Of a stretch of DNA of 64,000 nucleotides, positions 1 through 6,814 are shown in pieces (the first letter of the stretch is position 1; every line of letters starts with the position of its first letter). A program made the position numbers and the translations under genes. Location of the stretch: positions 1 through 64,000 of IMG/VR virus record IMGVR_UViG_3300007760_001418. One strand, given 5' to 3'. This DNA comes from a virus. The notes below the pieces were generated by a model. It ran no database searches. It was not told where the DNA came from and saw nothing but the letters and a program-made list of their open reading frames with translations.

Positions 1-4
1 GTGA

Positions 5-190
5 ATGCAGCCAGGTGATTTAGTGCGTATAAAGGGCAAGGGAAGATTCGCAAAAGAGGCTGTAGCTATAGGGATCCTTGTTGAGTTTGATACTGTTGAG
101 CCTGATGGTGGGTGGGTTGTTATGATAGGCGATAAAATTGAAACGTATGTTACAACCTGGTGGGACTGTGAGGTGGTCGATGAAAGCTGA
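5..190 (+). CDS. Small SH3-like 'GDLV' protein
   Basis: A 61-residue protein starting MQPGDLVRI and ending EVVDES. It is the first visible member of a family of 55-85 residue proteins in this window that share an N-terminal K/QxGDLV strand, a central glycine-hydrophobic strand (GILVEF) and a C-terminal EVV/EVI. The pattern resembles a small SH3 or KOW-type beta barrel, but that fold is inferred. The last codons contain GAGGT followed by an ATG that starts the next gene, so the genes overlap by 11 bases and are probably translationally coupled. Function unknown. The gene lies at the window edge, so a longer upstream chain may exist. Confidence 0.75.
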   Translation: MQPGDLVRIKGKGRFAKEAVAIGILVEFDTVEPDGGWVVMIGDKIETYVTTWWDCEVVDES

Positions 191-374
191 TAACGTTATA
201 AAGAAAGTACTTTGGTGGAGATTAATTTCTATCCTTATAACCGTGGTAGCAATATATGCAGTCACCGGTGACATCAAGTCAGCAACAGGTATTACGATAT
301 ACCTACATATTTTACTAACTGCTAGCCACTATATTTTTGAGAAGACATGGGAAAAACTACGTGAAGATTGGTGA
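180..374 (+). CDS. DUF2061 family small membrane protein
   Basis: A 64-residue protein with two hydrophobic segments (about residues 10-27 and 32-50). The spacing and motifs follow DUF2061: a basic N terminus with an LWWRLIS segment, AVTGDI between the helices, and a C-terminal FEKTWEKL helix comparable to the HERVWxRI end of that family. DUF2061 proteins are short two-helix inner-membrane proteins of unknown function. The start at 180 is chosen because GAGGT lies just upstream inside the preceding gene and the start overlaps that gene's end, as at other junctions in the chain. Its presence inside a GDLV chain is odd, because every other member near it is soluble. Confidence 0.72.
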   Translation: MKADNVIKKVLWWRLISILITVVAIYAVTGDIKSATGITIYLHILLTASHYIFEKTWEKLREDW

Positions 375-570
375 TTTGGTTACGGTAAATCCGGCCAAGG
401 CAGGATTGTATCTGATCATCGATGAAGATCCTGCCAGAGAAAGCATGCATGTTGTCAACGAACTCAATGCAATTGCACTTGGAAAACTGTATATACTTTA
501 TGACCCTGAAGCGGTACAAGCTATAGAGATGCATGAAAAATGGATAGAGGTAATCAGTGAAGGTCGGTGA
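361..570 (+). CDS. Small SH3-like 'GDLV' protein
   Basis: A protein of 69 residues read from the GTG at 361 (VKIGDLVTV), ending EVISEGR. An upstream ATG at 337 is possible, but the GTG aligns exactly with the start of the other family members and overlaps the end of the DUF2061 gene. It shows the family pattern: a GDLV strand, a hydrophobic LYLIIDEDP strand, a variable middle and a terminal EVI. The final codons supply GAGGT and the GTG of the following gene. Function unknown. Confidence 0.72.
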   Translation: MKIGDLVTVNPAKAGLYLIIDEDPARESMHVVNELNAIALGKLYILYDPEAVQAIEMHEKWIEVISEGR

Positions 571-766
571 TTTAGTAAGAATGCTTCCGAAGAATTATAG
601 TAGTCACGGAATACATCTCCCAGATCAGTGGGCCGGATTGATAGCCATAGTAACGAATGATCTCGGCGGAATGTTTAGCGTTTTAATTTATCACCCTGAT
701 GATGCGATGCCATCTGAGATAATGGTTAATAGTAGGGACGTTGAGGTAATCAATGAAGATCGGTGA
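557..766 (+). CDS. Small SH3-like 'GDLV' protein
   Basis: A 69-residue protein starting at GTG 557 (MKVGDLVRM) and ending EVINEDR. The start codon lies 11 bases inside the preceding gene and 5 bases after its GAGGT. The internal AGLIAIV and MFSVLIY strands alternate with turns, consistent with a small all-beta protein. It has no cysteines, signal peptide or membrane segment. It is most similar in layout to the next gene and to the 6.2-6.8 kb group. Function unknown. Confidence 0.75.
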   Translation: MKVGDLVRMLPKNYSSHGIHLPDQWAGLIAIVTNDLGGMFSVLIYHPDDAMPSEIMVNSRDVEVINEDR

Positions 767-1001
767 CCTGGTGGTTCGCGCGTACGCGTATCACGCATTC
801 ATTCCTGGCATTATCGTCGACGAAGAATATAATGAGATCTCAGATGTAGATCATGATTTAGCCTACACAGAACATAATTTTACCGTAGCCTGGTCAGATA
901 ATAATACATCTCGTGAAATGGATGTAGAGTTAGATTATTTAGAAGATGCCCTTGAGGCAATGCAAGAACTCATGGAAGAGGATGAACAGAATGAAAGTTG
1001 A
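753..1001 (+). CDS. GDLV protein with acidic C-terminal tail
   Basis: An 82-residue protein starting MKIGDLVVR at ATG 753, preceded by GAGGT inside the previous gene. The first 65 residues follow the family pattern (GIIVDEE, FTVAWSD strands). It then differs: a strongly acidic helix (LEDALEAMQELMEEDEQNES) replaces the usual EVI ending. Consistent with this, the next start (991) is supplied by a different sequence, and this is the last member of the first chain. Function unknown; an acidic tail could mediate protein contact, but that is inference. Confidence 0.73.
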   Translation: MKIGDLVVRAYAYHAFIPGIIVDEEYNEISDVDHDLAYTEHNFTVAWSDNNTSREMDVELDYLEDALEAMQELMEEDEQNES

Positions 1002-1431
1002 ATTACAGAATGAATTGTTTGAAAAGTATCCAAAGATTTTTCGGCAAAAAGATTTACCTATGCAAGAGACATGCATGTGCTGGGGTATTGAGACTGGTGA
1101 TGGGTGGTATAATATCATTGATATGTTATGTCTTCAAATTGAATGGCATACTGCACATAACCTAAAGAAGGATGAAGATTCAGACCTGGTTCAAGTTGAA
1201 GCTGTACAGGTTAAGGAAAAGTATGGTACCCTGAGGTTCTATTATAATGGAGGAAATGAATTCATCCATGGGCTTGTGTCAATGGCTGAGGGTATGTCTG
1301 GGCGTACGTGCGAGGAGTGCGGTGCACCTGGAACGCAAAATAATACCGGCTGGATCAAGACACAATGTGTACCATGTAGAGATAAACAAGGTCTGCGCTG
1401 GGAAAAGGGTACGCAGGGTGGAGCTGGCTAG
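991..1431 (+). CDS. Conserved phage protein with C-terminal zinc-binding motif
   Basis: A 146-residue protein. The start at ATG 991 overlaps the end of the preceding gene and follows its GAGGATGAAC. The N-terminal half has CMCWGIETGDGWYNIID, and the centre reads QVKEKYGTLRFYYNGG. The C-terminal part has CEECGAPG and then a second CxxC pair (CVPC), a likely treble-clef or zinc-ribbon site. This layout recurs in hypothetical proteins of many phages, where the role is unknown. It ends convergently with the minus-strand gene at 1428. Confidence 0.72.
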   Translation: MKVELQNELFEKYPKIFRQKDLPMQETCMCWGIETGDGWYNIIDMLCLQIEWHTAHNLKKDEDSDLVQVEAVQVKEKYGTLRFYYNGGNEFIHGLVSMAEGMSGRTCEECGAPGTQNNTGWIKTQCVPCRDKQGLRWEKGTQGGAG

Positions 1432-1718
1432 TCGAACGTAAACTTAAGTGCCAACCTAAGCTGGTGCTCTAAAGGATCACTTTCAAACTTAGGTAACTTA
1501 AGTACATAACGTGGCTCTAGAAGAAATACATCACTGACTTTCCATGCTAAGCCGGCATCAAAACTTGTACGAAGTAATTTTTTTTCTGATAGCTTAAACT
1601 CAACGCTGGTGAACAGTTGATCATAGCCCACCCGAATTCTATTAGAAGCCCATGGCCCGTCTTTTGCTATAGCACTAGCGGACAGTAGCAACGATAAGAA
1701 TATGATCAATATTTTCAT
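1428..1718 (-). CDS. Secreted protein, possible small outer-membrane barrel
   Basis: A 96-residue protein with a clear signal peptide: a lysine start, a hydrophobic core (ILIIFLSLLLSASAIA) and a likely AIA-K cleavage near residue 18. The mature part alternates polar and hydrophobic residues in strands (RIRVGYDQ, SVEFKLS, FDAGLAWKV, LRLALKFTF) and ends in phenylalanine plus Asp, reminiscent of outer-membrane beta-barrel ends. This suggests an export-targeted protein in a Gram-negative host. It is on the opposite strand to its neighbours and overlaps the gene at 991 by four bases. Confidence 0.6.
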   Translation of the reverse strand: MKILIIFLSLLLSASAIAKDGPWASNRIRVGYDQLFTSVEFKLSEKKLLRTSFDAGLAWKVSDVFLLEPRYVLKLPKFESDPLEHQLRLALKFTFD

Positions 1719-1827
1719 GTTTATAACTAGTATTATCCTACGATAATCGTGTGACAGGAGTATAACAAAGTTTGCATTATTACTTATACAGGCATGATAT
1801 ACTGGATATACTTAGTTCACGTTAGGA

Positions 1828-2502
1828 AATAAACGTTCTTTGAAATTCTATGCGACCCCGGTTCTCGGGTCCTAAAATCCAGGTGGAATTACTGGCTCCT
1901 GGATATCAACGGAAGTTGATAGTAGAGAAAACCTCGATTGGGAAGGTGCTGTTCTTACGGCATGCCGCCCTACTAAGAGAGGGGATGAGTAAAGGGGAGT
2001 GACATCCCTGAAAATCATCCAGTGATCTAAAGTAAGAGCCCTCTTGTCACAGAGGGAGTGCTGCTGAAGGTATCCGCGGACTTGTAGATTCATCGTGGAA
2101 ACGGGATAAGGGCAACCCAGACTACTCTGAAAGGAGTTGAAAAAGTCTTGGGAAGGGGGGTTAAAATCCTCTAGAATCTGACTGTCGTTGGCAGAAGCCT
2201 CTCTGATGAAACCGGCAACGGTTTTATCGTCCCGAAAGGGGTTATGTGGACTTTCTCCCAAGGATCGGAAGCATGACGCGCAAAAGCGGGGGGAAGTGTA
2301 CAGCTTACCCAACTGAGCGCAGAATGTCAATGACAGTAGAACGTGCTGTTCCGTGGTTTTTACGAGCCAAGAACAGGGAGGAATCTTGTGAACGGTTTTA
2401 CTTGCCGGTGTGTTCACATCTAACCCCAAGAGGGGGACAGGCTCAAAAGGCTTGATGGTCATGAGAACGAGAAGCCCTGGAATGCTGGGCTTCTTTTTTT
2501 TT
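1828..2502 (+). ncRNA. Large structured non-coding RNA candidate (GOLLD/ROOL-like class)
   Basis: About 675 bases without a credible gene that fold into many stems on the plus strand. Stems seen: 1877-1883 with 1898-1904; 1904-1910 with 1915-1921 around a GGAA loop; 1982-1987 with 2003-2008; 2039-2044 with 2051-2056; 2071-2075 with 2104-2108 enclosing a CGT-GGAA-ACG hairpin; 2147-2153 with 2256-2262 at long range; 2209-2214 with 2219-2224 around GCAA; CCC-GAAA-GGG at 2231-2240; 2388-2393 with 2412-2417; 2424-2427 with 2432-2435. CGTTCT at 1834 can pair with AGAACG at 2464, closing the whole RNA just before a strong terminator. Multiple GNRA tetraloops and a closing stem are features of ornate phage RNAs such as GOLLD and ROOL. 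Membership in either class is inference. Confidence 0.7.
2471..2502 (+). terminator. Rho-independent terminator of the structured RNA
   Basis: A perfect seven-base-pair stem, GAAGCCC at 2471-2477 with GGGCTTC at 2487-2493, encloses a nine-base loop and is followed by nine T residues. It sits directly after the 3' strand of the RNA closing stem. Confidence 0.9.
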
Positions 2503-2527
2503 CGAAATAAAAGGAGTGATAACAATC

Positions 2528-2770
2528 ATGCAAACGTCTACTAATACAAAGTATTTTGTTGCTGCATTTGCGGCTGTTGCATTATTCTTTGCCGGCTATA
2601 CCTATTTTGGTTCCGACACTGATGCAACTGACAATACGGCAGCTACGGCAACTATCACTGCGCCAGCCTCAAATTATATTGAGAATGCGCAGCCAGCAGT
2701 ACAGACTGGGCCCACCAATGTCGCACCCGCGAATGGTGAGGTTGAAGCTGATGCCAGCACAACAAAGTAA
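2528..2770 (+). CDS. Small signal-anchored or exported protein
   Basis: An 80-residue protein. ATG 2528 is preferred over GTG 2516 because AAGGAG lies 11 bases upstream of the ATG and directly abuts the GTG. Residues 8-28 form one hydrophobic segment (YFVAAFAAVALFFAGYTYF). The remainder is low-complexity and rich in Thr, Ala, Asp and Asn, typical of a periplasmic or extracellular linker. No known domain is recognised. It follows the structured RNA and its terminator and is followed by a bidirectional terminator, so it is probably monocistronic. Confidence 0.6.
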   Translation: MQTSTNTKYFVAAFAAVALFFAGYTYFGSDTDATDNTAATATITAPASNYIENAQPAVQTGPTNVAPANGEVEADASTTK

Positions 2771-2799
2771 TCTAACGTAGTTACATAGATTTCGATTCG

Positions 2800-2834
2800 A
2801 AAAGGGGAGGGCTTAGGCCTTCCCCTTTTCTTTT
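2800..2834 (+). terminator. Bidirectional terminator between convergent genes
   Basis: AAAAGGGGAGGG pairs with CCTTCCCCTTTT (one G-T pair) around a six-base loop, with a T-run after the stem on the plus strand and an A-run before it that serves the minus strand. It separates convergent genes ending at 2770 and 2833. Confidence 0.85.
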
Positions 2835-3183
2835 ACATGAGCGTGCATTCACAGACTTCATATGCCATTAGTCCATAACCAGCTATTTTCCAACACTCTT
2901 TTTTCTGTGTTACGATAAGCTCTTCTTCGACTATATGATAGATGCCTGGCTCTTCATATGTGAATGGGCCACCCCAATAAATACCCCATTCATTATCAAC
3001 TTCTTCATAGATGAATAGTTCTTCTGCTTCATGGGCCATAAAACATATGTTGTATCCCCATGCATCGATTTCCCACCACTTATTTTCAAATGCTGATCTA
3101 TCAAATAGTGGGTCAGGTTCTGGTGCGCAGGAAATCAGTGCGGCCAGTAACAGGATTCGTCTCAATATTTGTTCCGGGAACAA
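2833..3183 (-). CDS. Putative lipoprotein
   Basis: A 116-residue protein with an N-terminal RRILLLAALISCAPEP segment. LISC is a good lipobox, so the mature protein would begin at Cys19 and be lipid-anchored. The mature part is acidic and aromatic-rich (WWEIDAWGYNICF, EWGIYWGGPFTYEE), with four further cysteines at ICF, KECW, VCECT that could form disulfides. No family is recognised. It is transcribed against most neighbours and shares a terminator with the gene at 2528. Confidence 0.6.
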   Translation of the reverse strand: MFPEQILRRILLLAALISCAPEPDPLFDRSAFENKWWEIDAWGYNICFMAHEAEELFIYEEVDNEWGIYWGGPFTYEEPGIYHIVEEELIVTQKKECWKIAGYGLMAYEVCECTLM

Positions 3184-3250
3184 TGTTACAATTTTAAGTA
3201 TACATGTTGGGCAATATATTTATGTAAAATGATTGAACCAGGAGCTGACC

Positions 3251-3592
3251 ATGGGATTTTGGACTAAAGCGCTTGGAATTGACAAGCGGTTCATGAAAAT
3301 AGAAGACATGCTGGCTGATATACGTAAGCATCAGCAGAAGATAGATATGAAAATGGACATCCTGGCTCATGATGTGGTAGGTCACCTACCCTCGGTACCA
3401 AGTGAAAATAAGATCAATGATACATATGTGAGACTTCAAAAATTAGAAAGCTATGTTCAATCATTAGCAACAACGATGATGGAAGCCGAAGCAACAACGA
3501 AAATTAATTCATATGCATCAGAGTTGAATGAAGCTAAGATGAAAAAGCTTGATCAAAAAATGAAAAAAATAGAAGATCCGCTCAAAGATTAG
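3251..3592 (+). CDS. Coiled-coil protein with N-terminal 'LGIDK' motif
   Basis: A 113-residue protein starting MGFWTKALGIDK. ATG 3251 is preferred to 3233 because AGGAG lies six bases upstream. The rest is almost entirely charged amphipathic helix with heptad spacing (MADIRKHQQKIDMKMDIL, NDTYVRLQKLESYVQSLATTMMEAE). The N terminus resembles those of the gene at 6801 (MKLFKWILGIDKLEKK) and, loosely, the one at 5231 (YEKVTGIKDLKDR), which suggests a shared docking helix. Its place before the collagen-like fibre gene suggests a virion or fibre-assembly part; that is inference. Confidence 0.6.
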   Translation: MGFWTKALGIDKRFMKIEDMLADIRKHQQKIDMKMDILAHDVVGHLPSVPSENKINDTYVRLQKLESYVQSLATTMMEAEATTKINSYASELNEAKMKKLDQKMKKIEDPLKD

Positions 3593-3713
3593 GTGTTGCT
3601 AATAACTTAACTCCATATTTATAAGCGTATGCCCATGCGTGAAAACCTTGGGCAGTTGTTTTGTTTTAGTTAAGATAGTCAGCTGCAAACACTTTACTAA
3701 AAGGAGACAACTC

Positions 3714-4583
3714 ATGGCAAAACATGGAAACTGGTTTACACGAATGATCGGTGCCGTAGGCATTGGTCAATTTGAAGAAGAAACCATCGCAAGTGCAAAA
3801 GATCGCACTGAAATTAAAGAGCTAATTAAGAATCTCTCCCCCGCGGAAGGGGTTGATGTGAAGGAATTAAAAGATGACCTTCAAAACTATTTAGACAAGA
3901 ATCTTAAAATATTAGACCAGTCAATGGCAGATATTTCAAAAAGAATTTCTGAAATGGCAGAAGAAATTGAATCAGCTGTAAAGATGGCTGATGAAGCTCT
4001 TGATTCACTTGAAGAATTAGAAGAAGATGATGCGGCCGGACCCCCTGGGCCACAAGGGCCCCAAGGGCTACAGGGTATTCAGGGTGTTCCCGGACCACAA
4101 GGAAATGACGGCGCTCAAGGACCAGCTGGTGACATTGTTGATCTGATTAACGATAATGGTGATGGGTCAATAACGCTCAGTGCTAGTAACGGTGACCAGA
4201 TCCGAATTGCTAGAATTGGTGGGACTCGCGGCCCGCGGGGTCATCAAGGTATCGACGGACCAGTAGGCCCTGAGGGACCTCAAGGTGAGCCAGGTCTCCA
4301 AGGCCCCCCAGGAAATTCCTGGAACGAACAGCGTGTTAAGATAATTGAAAACCATGTAGCTGCGTTATGGACTGAAGCTGCCGGAATAAAGTCATCAGTG
4401 GATAGTGAAATTAAAGATCTTCAAGATCGCATGGTTGAGTGTTGCCCAGAAGAACCTGAACCAAATCCAGGCTGTTGGAAACATAAGTGTTGCGACACCC
4501 CGGCCGCTGGTCAATATGCAGAATGCGATAGGCACGGCGGCAGTCCGGACGGTCATAAAACATACTGGGACCCGAACTGTTAG
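3714..4583 (+). CDS. Collagen-like fibre protein
   Basis: A 289-residue protein, started at ATG 3714 behind AAGGAG. Domains in order: an N-terminal segment with IGAVGIGQF; a long coiled coil (about residues 30-105); a Gly-X-Y collagen stretch (GPPGPQGPQGLQG onward, about 109-139); a short strand-rich spacer (VDLINDNGDGSITLSASNG); a second Gly-X-Y stretch (about 170-202); another coiled coil; and a Cys-rich tail (VECCPEE, HKCCDTP, CDRHGG). Collagen-like repeats flanked by coiled coils are typical of trimeric phage tail or head fibres. A terminator follows. The cysteine-rich tail could cross-link the trimer or bind a receptor; that part is inference. Confidence 0.85.
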   Translation: MAKHGNWFTRMIGAVGIGQFEEETIASAKDRTEIKELIKNLSPAEGVDVKELKDDLQNYLDKNLKILDQSMADISKRISEMAEEIESAVKMADEALDSLEELEEDDAAGPPGPQGPQGLQGIQGVPGPQGNDGAQGPAGDIVDLINDNGDGSITLSASNGDQIRIARIGGTRGPRGHQGIDGPVGPEGPQGEPGLQGPPGNSWNEQRVKIIENHVAALWTEAAGIKSSVDSEIKDLQDRMVECCPEEPEPNPGCWKHKCCDTPAAGQYAECDRHGGSPDGHKTYWDPNC

Positions 4584-4627
4584 TCGCTAACTTGAAGTTT
4601 AGTCAAATTTAGTCCGCTAATCTAATA

Positions 4628-4670
4628 ACTAACGCTCCTTGCGGCTGAGTCTGCGGGGGGCGTTTTTTAT
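4628..4670 (+). terminator. Rho-independent terminator after the collagen-like gene
   Basis: ACGCTCC pairs with GGGGCGT across a GC-rich loop and is followed by TTTTTT. It lies about 45 bases after the fibre gene stop. The remaining spacer to 4828 has no gene; a short hairpin (CCCCAGT/ACT-GA-GGGG) lies near 4771-4794 and could terminate the minus-strand gene. Confidence 0.8.
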
Positions 4671-4828
4671 TGAGTCGAGCATTGAGCGGATGCTGGCAGG
4701 AATAATATAAGAGGCTGCGTAGAAGATAGCCAGGCTCATAAGCCATATAACCCAACAGGTTACAAACAGAGTCCCCAGTATGGACTGAGGGGGATTATTT
4801 TGATAACACCGTTTGGGTTTCTTTTTTA

Positions 4829-5170
4829 CTAGTCACACACCTTTCGTGCACGTTTCTGCGCAAATTCCCGCCATACCACATAGGTCTTATTGTTAACGGT
4901 AACACACATGTCACATTTTAGATCTGTTTCACACTTGTGTAGTGCACCACAAAACTGTTCACCATTATTGATTAAACCATTCATGCAACCAGGAACATCT
5001 TTTACGCATGCGTTACAGTGATCGACCAACTGATTAGGATCTTCAGCTACTTCCCCCTCACCGATGACGACGACCTCTTCAGTAGTACTTGGGGTACTTG
5101 GACATTGTCCGACGCCCATTAAAAATAGAACGGCAAACCCGGCTGCGATTGCTTTTGGAAAGATATGCAT
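4829..5170 (-). CDS. Exported cysteine-rich protein
   Basis: A 113-residue protein with an N-terminal signal (PKAIAAGFAVLFLMGVGQC). The Q before Cys makes it an atypical lipobox, so either signal peptidase I or II could act. The mature part has an acidic linker, then eight cysteines in CxxC-like groups (HCNACVKDVPGC, FCGALHKC, KCDMCV) that suggest a disulfide-bonded fold. No family is recognised. It is divergent from the gene at 5231 across a short intergenic palindrome. Confidence 0.6.
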   Translation of the reverse strand: MHIFPKAIAAGFAVLFLMGVGQCPSTPSTTEEVVVIGEGEVAEDPNQLVDHCNACVKDVPGCMNGLINNGEQFCGALHKCETDLKCDMCVTVNNKTYVVWREFAQKRARKVCD

Positions 5171-5186
5171 AATAAACTCCTCAATG

Positions 5187-5203
5187 ATAAGTATACCTTA
5201 TCA
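5187..5203. promoter_or_regulatory. Palindrome between divergent genes
   Basis: GATAAG-TATAC-CTTATC is a perfect inverted repeat in the 60-base spacer between the divergent genes at 5170 (minus) and 5231 (plus). It could be an operator or the core of overlapping promoters. Only the symmetry is seen. Confidence 0.4.
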
Positions 5204-5230
5204 TACATAGTAATATAGTTAAGGATAATG

Positions 5231-5425
5231 ATGTTACGACACATACACCGGTGGTACGAGAAGGTGACTGGCATTAAGGATCTAAAAGATAGAGTTGAAA
5301 TGCTTGAACAAGAAGTGATCTACGGACACATAGTATTCGAAGAACAAATTAGGCAAGTCAACAAGCAGACAGCACGAAACAAATTGAAGTGCACAATCTT
5401 GGCGGGTAATACTAAAAAACAGTAA
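5231..5425 (+). CDS. Small coiled-coil protein
   Basis: A 64-residue protein. ATG 5231 is preferred over the adjacent ATG 5228 because AGGA sits five bases before it. An RWYEKVTGIKDLKDRVEMLEQEV segment forms a helix with heptad leucines and resembles the LGIDKLEKKIDQLE start of the gene at 6801. The final codons (AGNTKKQ) fall in a 25-base sequence that recurs, nearly identical and non-coding, at 7001-7025 after the gene at 6801. Function unknown. Confidence 0.5.
   Translation: MLRHIHRWYEKVTGIKDLKDRVEMLEQEVIYGHIVFEEQIRQVNKQTARNKLKCTILAGNTKKQ
5401..5425 (+). repeat. Dispersed direct repeat, copy 1
   Basis: The 25 bases beginning GGCGGGTAATACTA are repeated at 7001-7025 with one mismatch (AAAAAAC against AGAAAAC). 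A shorter GGCGGGTAA copy occurs at about 14200, before the gene at 14220. Copies 1 and 2 lie at the end of small coiled-coil genes, so they may mark a duplicated gene-end segment. Confidence 0.6.
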
Positions 5426-5452
5426 GGAAGCCAGGATAGCGAAAGAGCGAAC

Positions 5453-5695
5453 TTATAAGGTGATACCAAAGTAAGAACGTACAGCATCTTCTACGATACT
5501 GGCACATGCTCTCTTTTGTCTTTTATCCTTATGCATCTTTGCCACATAATCTTCAGGGACTACGTACATGATACCATGAGGTGCTTCCATGATACCGGGT
5601 GCCATGCTACACATACCAACACCCTTCTCACCCTTCTTCAGGACTTCATCTTCAAATACAATTGTTTCTGTGACCAGATAGACGAACCAAGACAA
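5453..5695 (-). CDS. Hypothetical protein
   Basis: An 80-residue soluble protein (MSWFVYLVTETIVFEDEVL) with a basic centre (AKMHKDKRQKRACASI). It has no signal peptide, membrane helix or recognised domain. A GAGGG site precedes the start on the minus strand with suitable spacing. It is transcribed away from the promoter at 5773. Confidence 0.5.
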   Translation of the reverse strand: MSWFVYLVTETIVFEDEVLKKGEKGVGMCSMAPGIMEAPHGIMYVVPEDYVAKMHKDKRQKRACASIVEDAVRSYFGITL

Positions 5696-5772
5696 TGTTC
5701 CCCCTCTAGTTTAAGTATACACCATGGAGCAGTAGATGGTTATAACTTTTATTTCACAATAAAGTTATCATC

Positions 5773-5801
5773 GTGCATTAATGCTTCTTCCATGATATAA
5801 T
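5773..5801 (+). promoter_or_regulatory. Promoter, GTGCAT-17-TATAAT
   Basis: GTGCAT at 5773-5778 and TATAAT at 5796-5801 with a 17-base spacer and an extended -10 TGA. It belongs to the GTGCAA-17-TATAAT set seen at 8332, 9320, 9764, 11340, 13076, 13260 and 14448. The expected start near 5808 places it just before the GDLV chain at 5819-6977. Confidence 0.75.
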
Positions 5802-5818
5802 CTATATGTTGGTGGGGA

Positions 5819-6076
5819 ATGGATCCTCACCACATGGGAAGAAGCACAGTGAAGAAGGGTGACATCGTTTTTTTGGATGACTACTACTACGGTGACGTCA
5901 TAACTGGGATTGTACTTACCACCGGACGAGGCAAGCTCGAAGGGCACTATGAGATCATGACTGCCTGCCGAACGACCGAAATACCATATACTTTCTGGAC
6001 ATACCGGGAAGATCTGATGTCCATGGATGAGTGGGAAGAGTGGGGCAAGGAAGAGTACGGAGAGTTGCTGCGATGA
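5819..6076 (+). CDS. GDLV-family protein, first of the second chain
   Basis: Up to 85 residues. The start is uncertain: ATG 5819 lies only about 11 bases from the predicted transcript start, and ATG 5834 and GTG 5849 (VKKGDIVFL) are in frame; the last aligns best with the family. It shows the GDIV strand, GIVLTTG strand and TFWTYRED segment, then an acidic helix (MDEWEEWGKEEYGELL) in place of EVI. It overlaps the next start at 6073. Function unknown. Confidence 0.65.
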   Translation: MDPHHMGRSTVKKGDIVFLDDYYYGDVITGIVLTTGRGKLEGHYEIMTACRTTEIPYTFWTYREDLMSMDEWEEWGKEEYGELLR

Positions 6077-6246
6077 CTATGAAGATTGGCAACATGGTAA
6101 GACACAAGCTCTCTGAAGGTGGGTTGTTGGGTATTATTATCGGATACCACCAAGCTATCGAGTCTGCAGATCCAACCTACCTTGTTAAGTGGTCAGACGG
6201 CCGACTTAATTGGGTACTGCAACGATTGATGGAGCCAATTCAATGA
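6073..6246 (+). CDS. Small SH3-like 'GDLV' protein
   Basis: A 57-residue protein beginning MTMKIGNMVRH at ATG 6073, which overlaps the previous stop; ATG 6079 is an alternative. GIIIGYHQ and TYLVKWSDGRLNWV are the central strands. Among the members this looks most like a chromo-like or SH3 barrel (VKWSDG). It ends MEPIQ, where GGAG supplies the ribosome site for the gene at 6243. Function unknown. Confidence 0.7.
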   Translation: MTMKIGNMVRHKLSEGGLLGIIIGYHQAIESADPTYLVKWSDGRLNWVLQRLMEPIQ

Positions 6247-6443
6247 AGCCCGGTGATATGGTACAAATGGTAACCGGCCTTCCGGATTACAGGACTAACC
6301 CCCGTAATAATGGGATCGTAATAAACATCCAGCGACCGTCTGCATTTCGCAGGATTGCTATTGTTATGTCGAATACCGGCGAGATCATGAGCTGGCCACT
6401 CGACAGCCACTACGAAGTCAGGGTGATCAATGAAGCCCGGTAA
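6243..6443 (+). CDS. Small SH3-like 'GDLV' protein
   Basis: A 66-residue protein, MKPGDMVQM to RVINEAR. ATG 6243 is chosen because it overlaps the stop of the previous gene and aligns with the MKPGDMV starts of its paralogues. The strands NGIVINIQR and IAIVMSNTG surround a variable loop. The end of the gene carries the AGGGTGATCAATG that starts the following member. Function unknown. Confidence 0.75.
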   Translation: MKPGDMVQMVTGLPDYRTNPRNNGIVINIQRPSAFRRIAIVMSNTGEIMSWPLDSHYEVRVINEAR

Positions 6444-6627
6444 CCATGTCAAAGAAGGTGATCTGATTAGGGCACATGGTTGTATAGCCCTAGTACTGGA
6501 AGTGATTCCGGCTAATACTACAGAGTATCAAAAGACCCCTCGGCTTCGAATCCTAAGTGATGACGGCCGGAGTTGGGTGACTCGACTTAACTACACAAAA
6601 TGGAGTATCATCAATGAAGCCCGGTGA
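6430..6627 (+). CDS. Small SH3-like 'GDLV' protein with duplicated start segment
   Basis: A 65-residue protein, MKPGNHVKEGDLIRA to SIINEAR. It has the family MKPG twice in effect: MKPGNHV followed at once by VKEGDLI. This looks as if the standard start cassette was joined to a second copy of the first strand. IALVLEVIP and RLRILSDDG are the likely core strands. It begins 14 bases before the previous stop. Function unknown. Confidence 0.75.
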   Translation: MKPGNHVKEGDLIRAHGCIALVLEVIPANTTEYQKTPRLRILSDDGRSWVTRLNYTKWSIINEAR

Positions 6628-6814
6628 CATGGTAACATGGAAGCAAAGACCAGACCTGAGAGGTGAGGGCTTTCCCCCATATCGACGACTCGGCCTTATC
6701 CTCCAACGAGATCCCCCATACCAACAACGGGACTTCGAGGTACTCTGGCTAGAGAGTCAAAATACAACGTATCATAATGAAGATGGACTGGAGGTAGTCA
6801 GTGAAGCTCTTTAA
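6614..6814 (+). CDS. Small SH3-like 'GDLV' protein
   Basis: A 66-residue protein, MKPGDMVTW to EVVSEAL. The strands LGLILQRD and DFEVLWLES alternate with turns. The GAGGTAGTCAGTG at its end encodes EVVSE and simultaneously provides the ribosome site and GTG start of the coiled-coil gene at 6801, which shows that the coupling cassette also serves non-family genes. Function unknown. Confidence 0.75.
   Translation: MKPGDMVTWKQRPDLRGEGFPPYRRLGLILQRDPPYQQRDFEVLWLESQNTTYHNEDGLEVVSEAL

Noticed and set aside
1828-2502. RNase P RNA or a group I intron as explanation of the structured RNA
   Set aside because: The conserved RNase P segments are not seen, no split gene flanks the segment, and no recognisable P7/P3 core of a group I intron was found.
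1872-2525. Minus-strand open frame of 217 residues across the RNA candidate
   Set aside because: It has no ribosome site, its composition is unlike a protein, and the segment is full of stems and ends in a plus-strand terminator.
3615-3625. T4-type late promoter (TATAAATA)
   Set aside because: The sequence on the transcribed strand is its reverse complement type (TATTTATA) and most copies deviate, so a T4 match was not claimed.
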